Source: Rhodobiaceae bacterium
GTDB lineage: Bacteria > Pseudomonadota > Alphaproteobacteria > Parvibaculales > Parvibaculaceae
NCBI GenBank assembly: GCA_021404525.1
Contig: JAAWWE010000003.1
Coordinates: 1 to 64,000 of the forward strand
DNA length: 64,000 nt
Reading direction: 5' to 3'
Shown: positions 1-10,848 of the stretch, in pieces
Numbering within the stretch: position 1 is the first letter of the stretch
Layout: every line of letters starts with the position of its first letter
Made by a program: the position numbers and the translations under genes
The notes under the pieces: model-generated
What the model saw: only the letters and a program-made list of their open reading frames with translations
Database searches by the model: none
What the model was told of the DNA's origin: nothing

Positions 1-2215
<2,215 letters not shown>

Positions 2216-2336
2216 TCTCATTTACCAATGCCCATCCCGGGCTAGCGCAAGCTGGCCCAATTGGATGGCGGTGAATGTGGTTCAGATCAGAATAGATTGT
2301 CGTTACTTCAGAACTTCTGAAGGTTTTTGCCTTTTG

Positions 2337-2455
2337 CCGACCTGGTGGTTATTGCGAGGGGCCTGCACCCGATCCCATCTCGAACTCGGCCGTGAAAACC
2401 CTCAGCGCCGATGGTACTGCATCTTAAGGTGTGGGAGAGTAGGTCGCTGCCAGGT
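2337..2455 (+). rRNA. rrf: 5S ribosomal RNA
   Basis: Located about 120 bp after the 23S 3' end, the usual place in an rrn operon. It shows typical 5S signatures: cctggtggttat at the 5' side, cccgatcccatctcgaact in the middle, and gtgggagagtaggtcgctgccagg at the 3' side. Terminal segments can pair. Ends are good to a few bases. Confidence 0.95.
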
Positions 2456-2530
2456 CTGCTAAATGCAAAAACAAACGATGATCACTAGCTTACAAGCAAT
2501 TGTCTTAGGTCCCTTCTTTACCTGACTTCC

Positions 2531-2569
2531 AAAACGCCGCTTGAGCCTCATCGCTCAGGCGGCGTTTTT
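2531..2569 (+). terminator. rrn operon terminator
   Basis: A strong hairpin (acgccgc-t-tgagc against gctca-ggcggcgt) followed by a run of T, about 75 bp after the 5S gene. No tRNA lies between the 5S gene and this terminator. Confidence 0.85.
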
Positions 2570-2603
2570 GCGCTTGGTCGTGCGGTCCAGGAGGAGGATG
2601 CGG

Positions 2604-3050
2604 CTACAGTTTCGCTGACCGCTTGTATGTCGTCATTGCGCGGCCATCGCGGATGTTCAGGCCCATGAGCGTGAGGTTGGTCGCGCCAGCGATGAGTTCA
2701 ATCGTCTGGACCGTGTAGAACATGGTGTCAAAGCTGCCACTGGTGGCTTTTGATTGCAGGTAAATTGCTGCGGGCACAAGGATGAGAAGACCGTTTGCGG
2801 CGATGAAGGGCATTCTCTTTTTCTTTGCAGCGATCAAAGGATCGTTGCGCTTCTGGCCCAGGTTCATGCCCGAGGCTCCCGCGATGATCATCGCGGGGAT
2901 CAGAACGCACATGCCCCAGAGCACCAGGGTCTTTACGCTGGCGATGGTTTCATAAGAGGTGAACAGTTCACTGATGACCGTCGACGACCAGAAGGTCAAT
3001 ATGGTCAGGAATCCAATGACGCCAGCAGTTGCATGTATTTTCGTCTTCAT
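2604..3050 (-). CDS. small integral membrane protein of unknown function
   Basis: About 148 residues with four hydrophobic segments: near residues 8-28, 43-60, 78-96 and 105-125, counted from the start chosen. The start at 3050 (MKTKIHATAG) is preferred because it sits 20 bp after the upstream gene's stop and has a purine-rich stretch (gggagacc) before it; an upstream frame extension would overlap that gene. I do not recognise a named family. It is probably co-transcribed with the antibiotic-biosynthesis-monooxygenase-like gene and hence under the divergent MarR regulator. A role in handling a small hydrophobic compound would be speculation. Confidence 0.7.
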   Translation of the reverse strand: MKTKIHATAGVIGFLTILTFWSSTVISELFTSYETIASVKTLVLWGMCVLIPAMIIAGASGMNLGQKRNDPLIAAKKKRMPFIAANGLLILVPAAIYLQSKATSGSFDTMFYTVQTIELIAGATNLTLMGLNIRDGRAMTTYKRSAKL

Positions 3051-3070
3051 CTTTTGGTCTCCCTGGCTGG

Positions 3071-3439
3071 TTACGCCACACAATGGTCGTCGACCGCGAG
3101 CTTCTTGAAGAGGTGAGGCTTTGCGATTGCGGTGCTCGGATATTTCGAGATGCGATGCTGAAACTCTGGATGGGTGAAGGCGTTTCTGAAGCTCTCAACG
3201 TCTTTCCAGACAGCGTAGTTCAGAAAAGTTGAGCTGCCTGCGATGCCTCTATGAAGCTGCGTTGAGATATAGCCTGGCTGTGCTTCCATGAAAGCTGCGT
3301 CGTGACTCCAGGCCTTTACAAGTTCTTCTTCTTCGCTGGCGTCGACGGTGAAGAGGTTGATCAAAACAACCGGTCCCTCTTCAGTCTTAAACTGGTCCGC
3401 CAAAGTGACTTTTGGGTCGAGTTCCTCAAATCCGGGCAT
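3071..3439 (-). CDS. antibiotic biosynthesis monooxygenase (ABM)-domain protein
   Basis: A 122-residue protein resembling ABM/heme-degradation-like ferredoxin-fold proteins, which are dimeric alpha-beta proteins of about 100 residues. Typical features are the VVLINLFTVD strand, the helix with EELVKAWSHDAAFM, and the PGYISTQLHRG strand. The start at 3439 (MPGFEEL) is chosen because aaggaaag lies just upstream; longer in-frame extensions run through the operator region. Divergently transcribed from the MarR gene and followed 20 bp later by a small membrane protein. Expression is probably controlled by MarR through two palindromes in the shared promoter. The substrate cannot be read from the sequence. 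Confidence 0.75.
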   Translation of the reverse strand: MPGFEELDPKVTLADQFKTEEGPVVLINLFTVDASEEEELVKAWSHDAAFMEAQPGYISTQLHRGIAGSSTFLNYAVWKDVESFRNAFTHPEFQHRISKYPSTAIAKPHLFKKLAVDDHCVA

Positions 3440-3462
3440 TTTCTTTCCTTTCGCGTTAAAGC

Positions 3463-3496
3463 ATAGCATGCTATATATAAGTGCATAGCAAGCTAT
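3463..3496. promoter_or_regulatory. twin palindromic operator for MarR regulator
   Basis: Two 12-bp sites, atagcatgctat (3463-3474, perfect palindrome) and atagcaagctat (3485-3496, one centre mismatch), start 22 bp apart, about two helical turns. They lie between the divergent ABM and MarR genes. This is the expected arrangement for autoregulation by a MarR dimer; binding itself is inferred. Confidence 0.7.
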
Positions 3497-3514
3497 ACAA
3501 GTGTAAAATGCGGC

Positions 3515-3946
3515 ATGAAATTCGAAAAAGAAGATTCGGCCGGCTATCTGATCAACCATATGGCCCGCTTGTTTGCCAAAGAGCTGCAACAGCGGATCCA
3601 ACCATTGGGTATCGTGACCGGGCAATTCCCTATCCTTTTGGAATTATGGGAAGGCGACGGCCTCACCCAGCGGGAGCTGTTGGAGAAGCTCGATATCGAG
3701 CAGGCGACGCTCGCCAATACACTGACCCGCATGCAGCGCGACGGATTGATCAAAAGAACCAAGCACCCGACCGATGCGAGGGCCCAGCAAATTTGGCTGA
3801 CCAAAAAGGCGGCTGACATCAAGGAGACCGCCTATCAATTTGCCTGGCAGATTAATATGGAGTCGCTGTCTGCCCTGGATGCAGAGGAGCAGGCAAAGTT
3901 CATGGATTACATGCGGCGTGTTATTGGGAAGATGCGGTCAGACTGA
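3515..3946 (+). CDS. MarR family transcriptional regulator
   Basis: A 143-residue protein of normal MarR length. The N-terminal dimerisation helices are followed by a winged helix-turn-helix: LTQRELLEKLDIEQATLANTLTRMQRDGLI at about residues 50-79, then the wing KRTKHPTDARAQQIWLT. The protein is expected to bind the two palindromes directly upstream and repress both itself and the divergent ABM/membrane-protein pair until a small phenolic-type ligand releases it; this role follows from family and position. Start ATG at 3515 is the first in frame after the operator pair. Confidence 0.9.
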   Translation: MKFEKEDSAGYLINHMARLFAKELQQRIQPLGIVTGQFPILLELWEGDGLTQRELLEKLDIEQATLANTLTRMQRDGLIKRTKHPTDARAQQIWLTKKAADIKETAYQFAWQINMESLSALDAEEQAKFMDYMRRVIGKMRSD

Positions 3947-4099
3947 CGCCGCGCTGGGCTTGCTCATGACCGTTAAGCGCGCTTGAGTCGGGTACTCGAA
4001 GAGTGGGAACTGAAAAACCGCTTGCGGTGGTGCATCACCCCCTATATATCTCCGCGCCCTGATTAGCATGACATCAAAAGACGAACTGGACGGTGAGCG

Positions 4100-5344
4100 G
4101 TGAGTAACTGGCTCGGGGTGGATTTCGGCACTTCAAATTCGGCCGCGGCCTACATGGCAGGCGGGCAGGTTGTGCATGTGGAACTTGAGGAAGGCCGGGA
4201 GACGATCCCGACCGCACTCTTTTTCGATCTCTATGAAAAACAAGTGCTGTCTGGGAGGCCTGCAAACCAGGCGCTTCTCGACGGTGTTGAGGGACGCTAC
4301 ATGCGCTCGCTCAAAAGCGTTCTCGGGACGCCTTTGATGAAGGAGCAGCGGGTGTTGCTCGGGCAGCGCACCGATTTTTCCGAAGTGATTACAGAGTTCT
4401 TGCGTCAGTTGAAGGCGCGGGCTGAGCATTTTGCGGGCAAGGCATTCGACCATGTGGTGGCGGGGCGGCCCGTTTTTTTTCATCGTGTGGATGCTGACCG
4501 GAACAGACGCGCGGAGCAGGACCTGGAAGCCTGCTATCACAAGGCGGGTTTCACGCAAGTGCACTTCATGTATGAGCCGGAAGCTGCGGCGCTTGAAAGT
4601 GCGCGGGACTATCAGAAAGGCAGTGTCGGCCTGGTGGTGGATATTGGTGGTGGTACGTCAGACTTCACCCTGTTTGAGGCGAAAGAGCAGGGTGTGCGGA
4701 TCATTGCATCCAATGGTGTGCGTGTCGGCGGGACCGACTTCGACCGGCAGATTTCCTATGATCATTTCATGCCGCTTCTGGGACGCGGGGGACAGCTCAC
4801 ACGGCGATTTGCTGAGGGAACAATCCAGGCACCGGCGCATATTTTTTCAGAGCTAGCGACCTGGGAGAAGATCCCTTTCCTCTATGACGAGAAGACACTG
4901 CAATTGGCGAAGGGCATGGAGCGGGATGCGGTCGAGCGGCCCCTATTTGCGCGTCTGGTCAAGGTTCTGGAGAGACGACTTGGGCATGACCTTGCCTTTG
5001 ACGCGGAGCGCACCAAGATTGCGCATAATGAGGGCAGCAATCACTCACTGGTGGACCTCAGTCTGATTGAAGCTGGCCTGAAAACTGAGCTCACAGAGGA
5101 GGGCCTCCAAAACAGTCTGGTGCGTTATGGCGAACAGATAGCGGAGGCAATTCAGGAAACCTTGGATGCGGGAGGCATTGCTCCGCAACAGGTTGAAGCT
5201 GTCGTCAGTGTTGGCGGGTCAAGCTCTATGAAGATTGTGACAGATGCCATCCAGGGATGTCTTCCCAATGTAGCGGTGCAGCAGGGTGATATGTTCACAT
5301 CCATTGTCGACGGACTGGCGATTGCAACGCAAAACCGAGCCTGA
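4100..5344 (+). CDS. Hsp70-family chaperone-like ATPase, YegD type
   Basis: A 414-residue protein covering only the actin-like ATPase fold of Hsp70. The phosphate-1 loop is DFGTSNSAAA (residues 8-17), the connecting segment MYEPEAAAL (158-165) and phosphate-2 DIGGGTSDFT (181-190). A C-terminal VSVGGSSSM matches the adenosine motif. There is no substrate-binding domain or lid, as in E. coli YegD. Start is GTG at 4100; no in-frame ATG fits the N-terminal beta strand. It is a single gene with short flanking spacers and no obvious partner. The biochemical role of YegD proteins is poorly defined. Confidence 0.88.
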   Translation: MSNWLGVDFGTSNSAAAYMAGGQVVHVELEEGRETIPTALFFDLYEKQVLSGRPANQALLDGVEGRYMRSLKSVLGTPLMKEQRVLLGQRTDFSEVITEFLRQLKARAEHFAGKAFDHVVAGRPVFFHRVDADRNRRAEQDLEACYHKAGFTQVHFMYEPEAAALESARDYQKGSVGLVVDIGGGTSDFTLFEAKEQGVRIIASNGVRVGGTDFDRQISYDHFMPLLGRGGQLTRRFAEGTIQAPAHIFSELATWEKIPFLYDEKTLQLAKGMERDAVERPLFARLVKVLERRLGHDLAFDAERTKIAHNEGSNHSLVDLSLIEAGLKTELTEEGLQNSLVRYGEQIAEAIQETLDAGGIAPQQVEAVVSVGGSSSMKIVTDAIQGCLPNVAVQQGDMFTSIVDGLAIATQNRA

Positions 5345-5669
5345 TCTCTTGGATGGCCGCGTGCAATATCGGCCGATCTAAATCTATCGGTGGTCACAGA
5401 TGCACCATTGTCGCACCTAAATATCCCTATAAAATAAATGGTTTAGTATTTAAATATAGAAGCCCTTGTTCTTTCTTTCTGTAACTACGATTTCACCAGA
5501 AAATGGTATTATTTGAATTAGTACAGATTTTATAAATGAACAGTACTTTTGACTTGGGTGGTCTTCAAATTGATGCGCTTGGCTCAACGCAACTGATTGG
5601 CTTGTCTTCTTCGCGGTGGCGAATGGGAGAAAACCTGGGGCGTTAGGTCTGCATCAAAAGGGGGATGAG
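5345..5669. other. AT-rich intergenic region before the PAS/MCP pair
   Basis: About 325 bp with clearly higher A+T than the neighbours, especially 5400-5580. It presumably holds the promoter of the sensory pair downstream. I see no tRNA, repeat or convincing terminator, and no credible ORF beyond an N-terminal extension of the next gene. Confidence 0.5.
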
Positions 5670-6194
5670 ATGGAGACCACCAGTAAGGAAGTTTTCTTCG
5701 ATAAAGACAGTCTGATTGTCAGTAAGACCAACCTCAAAGGTCATCTTACATACATGAACGATGTGTTCTTGGATGTCGCGGGATACCGCGAACAGGAGCT
5801 TGTCGGGAAACCTCACAATGTCATTCGGCACCCAGACATGCCGCGATGTGTCTTCAAACTTCTTTGGGATCAGCTACAGCAGGGCAAAGAGGTGTTTGCC
5901 TATGTGGTCAATCTGACAAAAAGCGGTGACTATTACTGGGTCGTTGCCCATGTCACCCCGAGCTTTAATGCGGATGGCGCCATCATTGGCTACCACTCCA
6001 CTCGCCGTGTGCCCAATGCGGATGTGGTGAAACAAACGATCATCCCGCTCTACAAAGACCTGATTGAAATTGAGCAAAGCCGCGAAAGTCGCAAGGCTGG
6101 GCTTGAAGCATCCTATCAAAAACTTCTGGATGTTCTGGAAGAAAAAGAACTCGGTTATGACGAATTTGTAGCCCACCTGATGCTAGCGGCTTGA
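5670..6194 (+). CDS. PAS-domain sensory protein, Aer-like
   Basis: A 174-residue single PAS-domain protein. The pattern GHLTYMNDVFLDVAGYREQE (24-43), followed by GKPHNVIRHPDMP (46-58) and SGDYYWVVAHVTP (85-97), is that of the FAD-binding PAS of the aerotaxis receptor Aer. The start at 5670 is preferred over an upstream in-frame ATG because aaaaggggg lies at 5657-5664. There is no transmembrane segment or signalling domain. The next gene, 6 bp downstream, encodes a soluble chemoreceptor, so the pair probably works as a two-piece redox or energy-taxis receptor. Confidence 0.85.
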   Translation: METTSKEVFFDKDSLIVSKTNLKGHLTYMNDVFLDVAGYREQELVGKPHNVIRHPDMPRCVFKLLWDQLQQGKEVFAYVVNLTKSGDYYWVVAHVTPSFNADGAIIGYHSTRRVPNADVVKQTIIPLYKDLIEIEQSRESRKAGLEASYQKLLDVLEEKELGYDEFVAHLMLAA

Positions 6195-6200
6195 GGGGAA

Positions 6201-7355
6201 ATGATGATGAAACTGTTTTCAAAACTGACAAAAGACCATGCGCCGATTGTTTCTCGGCCTACAGATCAGAGTGAGAAAATCGAGGAAGTGATCGCCGTAT
6301 GTAAGCAGGTCAGCCTGGGGGACTTTGAAGCTCGGGTCAGCGATGTCCCCGAAGAAGCGGGACCTTCCCGAGACCTTTGTGTGCATCTAAATGAGCTAAT
6401 CGACAGGACTGACGCCTATATAAGAGAATCGACAGCGTGTCTTGGTTATATGGAGCGCAATCAATACTTCCGGAGGATTTCGGAAGTGGGTATGTTGGGT
6501 GCCTTCCTTGTTGCCTCCAAGACGATCAACGCCGCTGCAGATGGTATTGAACAGAAGATGGAGAATTTCGAAGCGCTGGCCCTGTCTCTGGAAAAGGCAG
6601 CGACCACTCTCAATGCCTGTGCTGGTGAAATGCGTCGCTCCAGTGGGACCTCCGAAGAGCAGGCCACGACTGTGGCTGCAGGCGCCGAAGAAGCGTTGAC
6701 CAATGTCCAAACTGTGGCAGCTACTGCGGAGGAATTGAATTCCTCGGTTGTTGAAATCAATCGACAGATCAGTCAATCCACTGAAATGACAGCAAACGTA
6801 GAAGTCGAGAGCCGCACAGTAGGTGAGGCCATTGGCGAGCTGTCGCAAACCTCGGAACAGATCGGAGTGATTGTTGAGCTGATCAGCGGTATTGCAGCCC
6901 AGACAAACCTGCTTGCCCTCAACGCAACGATTGAAGCGGCCCGTGCTGGGGAGGCGGGCAAAGGTTTTGCTGTGGTTGCAAGTGAGGTGAAGGCGCTGGC
7001 GTCACAGACGGCGAAAGCAACCGAGGAAATTGAAACCCAGGTGGGCGCTGTTCAGGAGGGTACTGGAAGGGCGGTTTCTTCCATTGAGAGGGTGTCTGAA
7101 ACTGTTGCGACGCTCAATGAAGTGTCGAGTGCCATCGCGGCAGCTGTTGAAGAGCAAGGCACAGCAACCACCGAGATTGCGCGGAGCATGTCGGAAGCTT
7201 CAAAAGGCGTCGGTGATATCTCTGAAGGGATAGCTACCGTTTCGCAGAAGGTTCAAGAGGTGAACCAGGGCTCCAACGACGTTCTACAGATTTCTGAGGA
7301 ACTCTCCTCGCATGCGCAGCAGCTTAAGGAGAGTCTTGAAAGAAAATCAGCATGA
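6201..7355 (+). CDS. soluble methyl-accepting chemotaxis protein
   Basis: A 384-residue chemoreceptor without transmembrane segments or a periplasmic domain. The first 120 residues are an uncharacterised input region. From about residue 125 a long coiled coil leads to the highly conserved hairpin tip near 229-251 ([20 protein letters not shown]), which binds CheA and CheW. Three consecutive ATG codons (6201, 6204, 6207) follow gaggggaa; the first is used here. It is very likely co-transcribed with the PAS gene just upstream. No che genes are in the window. It is predicted to be cytoplasmic. Confidence 0.9.
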   Translation: MMMKLFSKLTKDHAPIVSRPTDQSEKIEEVIAVCKQVSLGDFEARVSDVPEEAGPSRDLCVHLNELIDRTDAYIRESTACLGYMERNQYFRRISEVGMLGAFLVASKTINAAADGIEQKMENFEALALSLEKAATTLNACAGEMRRSSGTSEEQATTVAAGAEEALTNVQTVAATAEELNSSVVEINRQISQSTEMTANVEVESRTVGEAIGELSQTSEQIGVIVELISGIAAQTNLLALNATIEAARAGEAGKGFAVVASEVKALASQTAKATEEIETQVGAVQEGTGRAVSSIERVSETVATLNEVSSAIAAAVEEQGTATTEIARSMSEASKGVGDISEGIATVSQKVQEVNQGSNDVLQISEELSSHAQQLKESLERKSA

Positions 7356-7432
7356 GGGTGACAAATAGACTTTGACGGTCATGTGTGTCGGGTATGGTGC
7401 CTTTGTCACCACCTGACACCGGATCCAACGAG

Positions 7433-7966
7433 ATGGCCGCCTATTCTTTGCAATCTGATTGTACAAACTGTGCAGCGCTCTGCTGCATGACCTTTGAGTT
7501 TGAAGTGTCAGACGACTTTGCGATCAGCAAACCAGCGGAAGCCGGCTGTCCCAACCTAGACGCGTGTGGTCAATGCAGGGTGCATGAAAAGCTAGAGGAT
7601 CTCGGGTTTCGTGGCTGCGCGGTGTTTGAGTGCTATGGCGCCGGGCAGCGTGTGACACAGGAGCTGTTTGGAGGACGAACTTGGCAGGAAGATGAATCGC
7701 TGATGCGGCCTATGGCGCGGCGCTTTCGGCAAGTACGGCGTCTTCATGAGTTGCTGATGCTGCTTGAGGCGGCTGCCGTTCTTCCTCTTTCGCCTCCGGA
7801 TGAGGCTCGTCGCAAATCCCTCGCGCAGGCGGTTGATGTTATCGCCGCGCAATCCTCAGAAGACATTGCTGTCGATGAGGTATACGCCCAGGTGCATGAC
7901 TTTCTGCAATCGTTGAAGCCATATGCTGCGGCTGCGCCTGCCTCAGCGCCTAGGCGTAAATTCTAG
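7433..7966 (+). CDS. cysteine-rich protein resembling the N-terminal module of pentapeptide-repeat proteins
   Basis: About 177 residues. Cysteines at 10, 13, 17, 18, 39, 45, 48, 62 and 67 form a likely metal or redox site (CxxCxxxCC, then CxxxxxCxxC). The segments CPNL, GFRGCAVFECYGAGQRVTQ and a following FGG-W recall the cysteine-rich domain that precedes pentapeptide repeats in some bacterial proteins, but no pentapeptides follow here. The C-terminal half is helical with an Ala/Pro tail. In-frame alternatives at 7385 (GTG) and 7394 (ATG) exist; none has a strong ribosome site. Function unknown. Confidence 0.65.
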   Translation: MAAYSLQSDCTNCAALCCMTFEFEVSDDFAISKPAEAGCPNLDACGQCRVHEKLEDLGFRGCAVFECYGAGQRVTQELFGGRTWQEDESLMRPMARRFRQVRRLHELLMLLEAAAVLPLSPPDEARRKSLAQAVDVIAAQSSEDIAVDEVYAQVHDFLQSLKPYAAAAPASAPRRKF

Positions 7967-8110
7967 AAACGGCTTCGCTTTGAAAGCTGATGCCCGCCGA
8001 CCGGGTACGTCCTTCAACATAGTGCTGACGGCCGGGGGTTGTGGTCGACGGGCATCATACGGCTGGTTTGCCGCATTGGGTGTGCATCCGGGAAGATCAG
8101 GATGCTTGAG

Positions 8111-9508
8111 TTAGAACGCATAGCTACCAGACATGTTGAGGGGGTATGCCCGGGTTAGGCTGGTGTCTGCGTGAATGATGAGGCTGATGTCTGATTTCAC
8201 GGGTTTCAGGAGTAAGAGGGAGAAGCACCCGGTTGCTATCGCCAGATAGGTAGTTGTCCCCACATTGTCCGTCAGAACCAGCGTTACAAGCACAAGGGCG
8301 GCAAGTAGGAAGGCACTTGTTGTTACAATCATCGATCCGCCAAACCAGAGCAGAAAGTCTTTGGAAGAGGAGAAGCGTGCGATCAATGTGTCATTGGCAA
8401 CATTCAGGAAGCCGAGACATGTGCTGCCGAGCAAGGTGAGAGCAGTAATCCACACAGTTGTTTCCCACACGTTTTTCGTGGCCGCGAGCTGAGTTTCACC
8501 TGGGAGCACTGAGTTGAGGCCAAGAAGGAGCAAGATGCCGAGAAAGGTGCCAAACCCTAGGGCGGCGCGGGCTCCAGTCCTTGAGTCTGCATAACCTGCG
8601 CATGCTGCGCCCACGGCCCAGCTCGCTCCAACGCCAAGCGCCAGGCATGCGATCTGAAAATAGGTCCAGCCAAGGACGTCAATGACGATGTTAAGAACAA
8701 GAAAGCCCGTTAGAGAAAAGGCGAACGAACAGAAAAGGCGAGAGAGAAGCAAATATCTCAGGGAGAGGGTTTTGCGCAGCTCCCGTCCTGCATGGGTCAA
8801 ATTTTTCCAGAGAGCCTGTGTTTTACCTTCATCGCTGGTTGGCGTTTCGTTGTTTCTGCTTAGATGACAGGCTGCCAACGCAATCAATACCGTCACAGCG
8901 CCCGTGCTCAGCGGCACAATGTGGCATAGGGTATTGAACAGATTTTGGTTGGTCTCTGGCGACCATGCCTGGGTGGATATGTAGAGAAGGGCAATGATTG
9001 CTGCGACAATCGACGCTCCGCAGTGCACCCCCAAAAACAAGCCGACATTCTGCTGTGTTGTGAAGTGATGCAGGTAGCTTTTGATTACGGCTGAGACCAG
9101 ACGTGCCCCCGCCATAAGCAGCGCACCGCCGATGACGAACCACAGAGTTTGAGGGCCGCTCAGCGCAGGGGTTTCGCTCAGCCAGAGGGCCAGAATGCCG
9201 ATCAGCGTGATGCCTGCCCCTGTGAATAAGCTTTGTTGTTTGTAATGGCGGGTAGGAATGCGTCCGGTCGCATAGGTCGTGACGAGAACATATGTCGTGA
9301 GGCCAAGGATCAGAGTCACCGGCCAGGTAAGGTCGAACGTTAACCAGTTCAGCCGAGTGGACAGTGTGAGAAATGGAAGAAGAACAAAAAAGCCGGCGCT
9401 GAAAAATGCCAATTCCAACAAGACGCTTGCAGTAATCCACAACCGTTTAGGGGTTATCAGCATGTTTTCGTGAATGCTGATTTCACCAACTTGTTCTCTG
9501 TTCACCAT
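8111..9508 (-). CDS. MFS-like multi-pass membrane protein
   Basis: 465 residues with about twelve hydrophobic segments in two groups separated by a charged central loop (around residues 215-245, with HLSRNNETPTSDEGKTQ). This layout fits a major facilitator superfamily transporter. I do not see a recognisable substrate motif. Transcribed alone on the minus strand, divergent from the AraC-type gene 230 bp away. The start at 9508 has only a weak ribosome site; an in-frame ATG 15 codons later is possible. Confidence 0.6.
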   Translation of the reverse strand: MVNREQVGEISIHENMLITPKRLWITASVLLELAFFSAGFFVLLPFLTLSTRLNWLTFDLTWPVTLILGLTTYVLVTTYATGRIPTRHYKQQSLFTGAGITLIGILALWLSETPALSGPQTLWFVIGGALLMAGARLVSAVIKSYLHHFTTQQNVGLFLGVHCGASIVAAIIALLYISTQAWSPETNQNLFNTLCHIVPLSTGAVTVLIALAACHLSRNNETPTSDEGKTQALWKNLTHAGRELRKTLSLRYLLLSRLFCSFAFSLTGFLVLNIVIDVLGWTYFQIACLALGVGASWAVGAACAGYADSRTGARAALGFGTFLGILLLLGLNSVLPGETQLAATKNVWETTVWITALTLLGSTCLGFLNVANDTLIARFSSSKDFLLWFGGSMIVTTSAFLLAALVLVTLVLTDNVGTTTYLAIATGCFSLLLLKPVKSDISLIIHADTSLTRAYPLNMSGSYAF

Positions 9509-9741
9509 AACACTCAGCAGTACTTACAATTCTACGTCTTTGTGTTTAGATGTTGCTGTTGTTTCGGAGAGGGGTCTTCTTCTAACTGGAATAACGAAGA
9601 GAATTTTCGGTAGCGCGAAGGTTATTTTCGTTAGGAATAAGTGATGGTGCTTGGAATCGGCTCGCGAACCATTCCGTTCTTTTCAATCCAGCACTTGAAG
9701 AAGTAAACGGTGTAGCCCGAGGCTGGGGCGCGGGGGGCTTC

Positions 9742-10833
9742 ATGGACGGTGTTGGTGTCACAGACGAATTTCTGCGCCAGCTCGACTTGTGTTTTCGGGC
9801 GGGACTTTCGGCCCTGACCCTGCTTGTTTGCCTCGCCTTTTTGAAAGGGCCAAGCACTGCGAGCCGCACTTTCCTCATTCTTACTGTTGCGGCCCTCTTG
9901 CCGATCTTTGCCTTGCAACAACACTTTTTTGATGGGGGTGTCCCTTACGCGGCAATTTTCGCAGAGGCGGTTCTGCCGGGCGCCATCTGGTTGCTGGTTC
10001 GTTCAGACCTTCGCCAGAATATTCCGCTTGATGTCATTTCCTGGGGATTGTTGCTCGGTTTTGTGCCGGCCATGCGGCTCATTTGGGTTTTATCTGACTA
10101 TTATGGCCTTCCCCTGGTGGGTGAGGTGAGCTGGTGGGCGGGGTACATCTTCCTCATCGGCTTGATCGGTGTTGTCGTTAAAGTCGCCGCTTTTGGTCTC
10201 AAGAATGAGCTGGTAGATGGTCAGCGTCTTGTTAAGCGGAAATTTCTTTTTGTTCTTGCGGCGGGTTTCTTTGCTGGGCTCGTGAACCAGGCAGCAGTTG
10301 GCATCCCTCCCTATGAGCCTGTTGATGATTTTTTCTGGAGCCTCTTATTCTCCGCGCCCCTGTTTGTTCTGGTCCTTGGGGCTGCCAACCTATTGCTGAA
10401 CATCAATGTCGACGGCTTCACCGTCTTTCAAAGAACGACGTTCCGCCATCCTGAAAGAAAGATTGTCCAGGCGGATGACAGGCGGGATGTCGACAGGCTG
10501 AATGCGGTAATGCTGGAAGATCAGGCGTTTCTTACCGCAGGGCTCTCTGTGCCCAGTTTGGCAAAACTTGTTGGTGTTCCTGAACACCGGTTGAGGAAGT
10601 TGATCAATCGGGAGCTGGGCTATCGTAATTTTTACGATTACCTGAATTTCTACCGCATTGCGGAAGCTGAGAAGCGATTGTCAGACCCCGAGCTCAGGCG
10701 GACTTCTGTGCTGAGCATCGCTATGGATGTCGGCTATCGCTCTATCGCGCCTTTCAACAAAGCTTTTAAGGAACGCACGGGACAGACGCCAACGGAATAT
10801 CGCCGAGCTGTGTTTGAAGAATCGGCTGCCTGA
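9742..10833 (+). CDS. AraC-type regulator with N-terminal multi-pass membrane domain
   Basis: 363 residues. The first ~220 contain about seven hydrophobic helices, then a linker, then an AraC/XylS double helix-turn-helix (about residues 260-357) ending in the classic IAMDVGYRSIAPFNKAFKERTGQTPTEYRR pattern described here in parts: VGYRSIAPFNKAF and GQTPTEYRR. Membrane-anchored AraC proteins of this design sense a membrane-associated or external signal. No target is evident; neighbours are an MFS-like gene upstream on the other strand and an FAD oxidoreductase downstream. Confidence 0.85.
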   Translation: MDGVGVTDEFLRQLDLCFRAGLSALTLLVCLAFLKGPSTASRTFLILTVAALLPIFALQQHFFDGGVPYAAIFAEAVLPGAIWLLVRSDLRQNIPLDVISWGLLLGFVPAMRLIWVLSDYYGLPLVGEVSWWAGYIFLIGLIGVVVKVAAFGLKNELVDGQRLVKRKFLFVLAAGFFAGLVNQAAVGIPPYEPVDDFFWSLLFSAPLFVLVLGAANLLLNINVDGFTVFQRTTFRHPERKIVQADDRRDVDRLNAVMLEDQAFLTAGLSVPSLAKLVGVPEHRLRKLINRELGYRNFYDYLNFYRIAEAEKRLSDPELRRTSVLSIAMDVGYRSIAPFNKAFKERTGQTPTEYRRAVFEESAA

Positions 10834-10848
10834 GTTGGTTTCGGGCGG

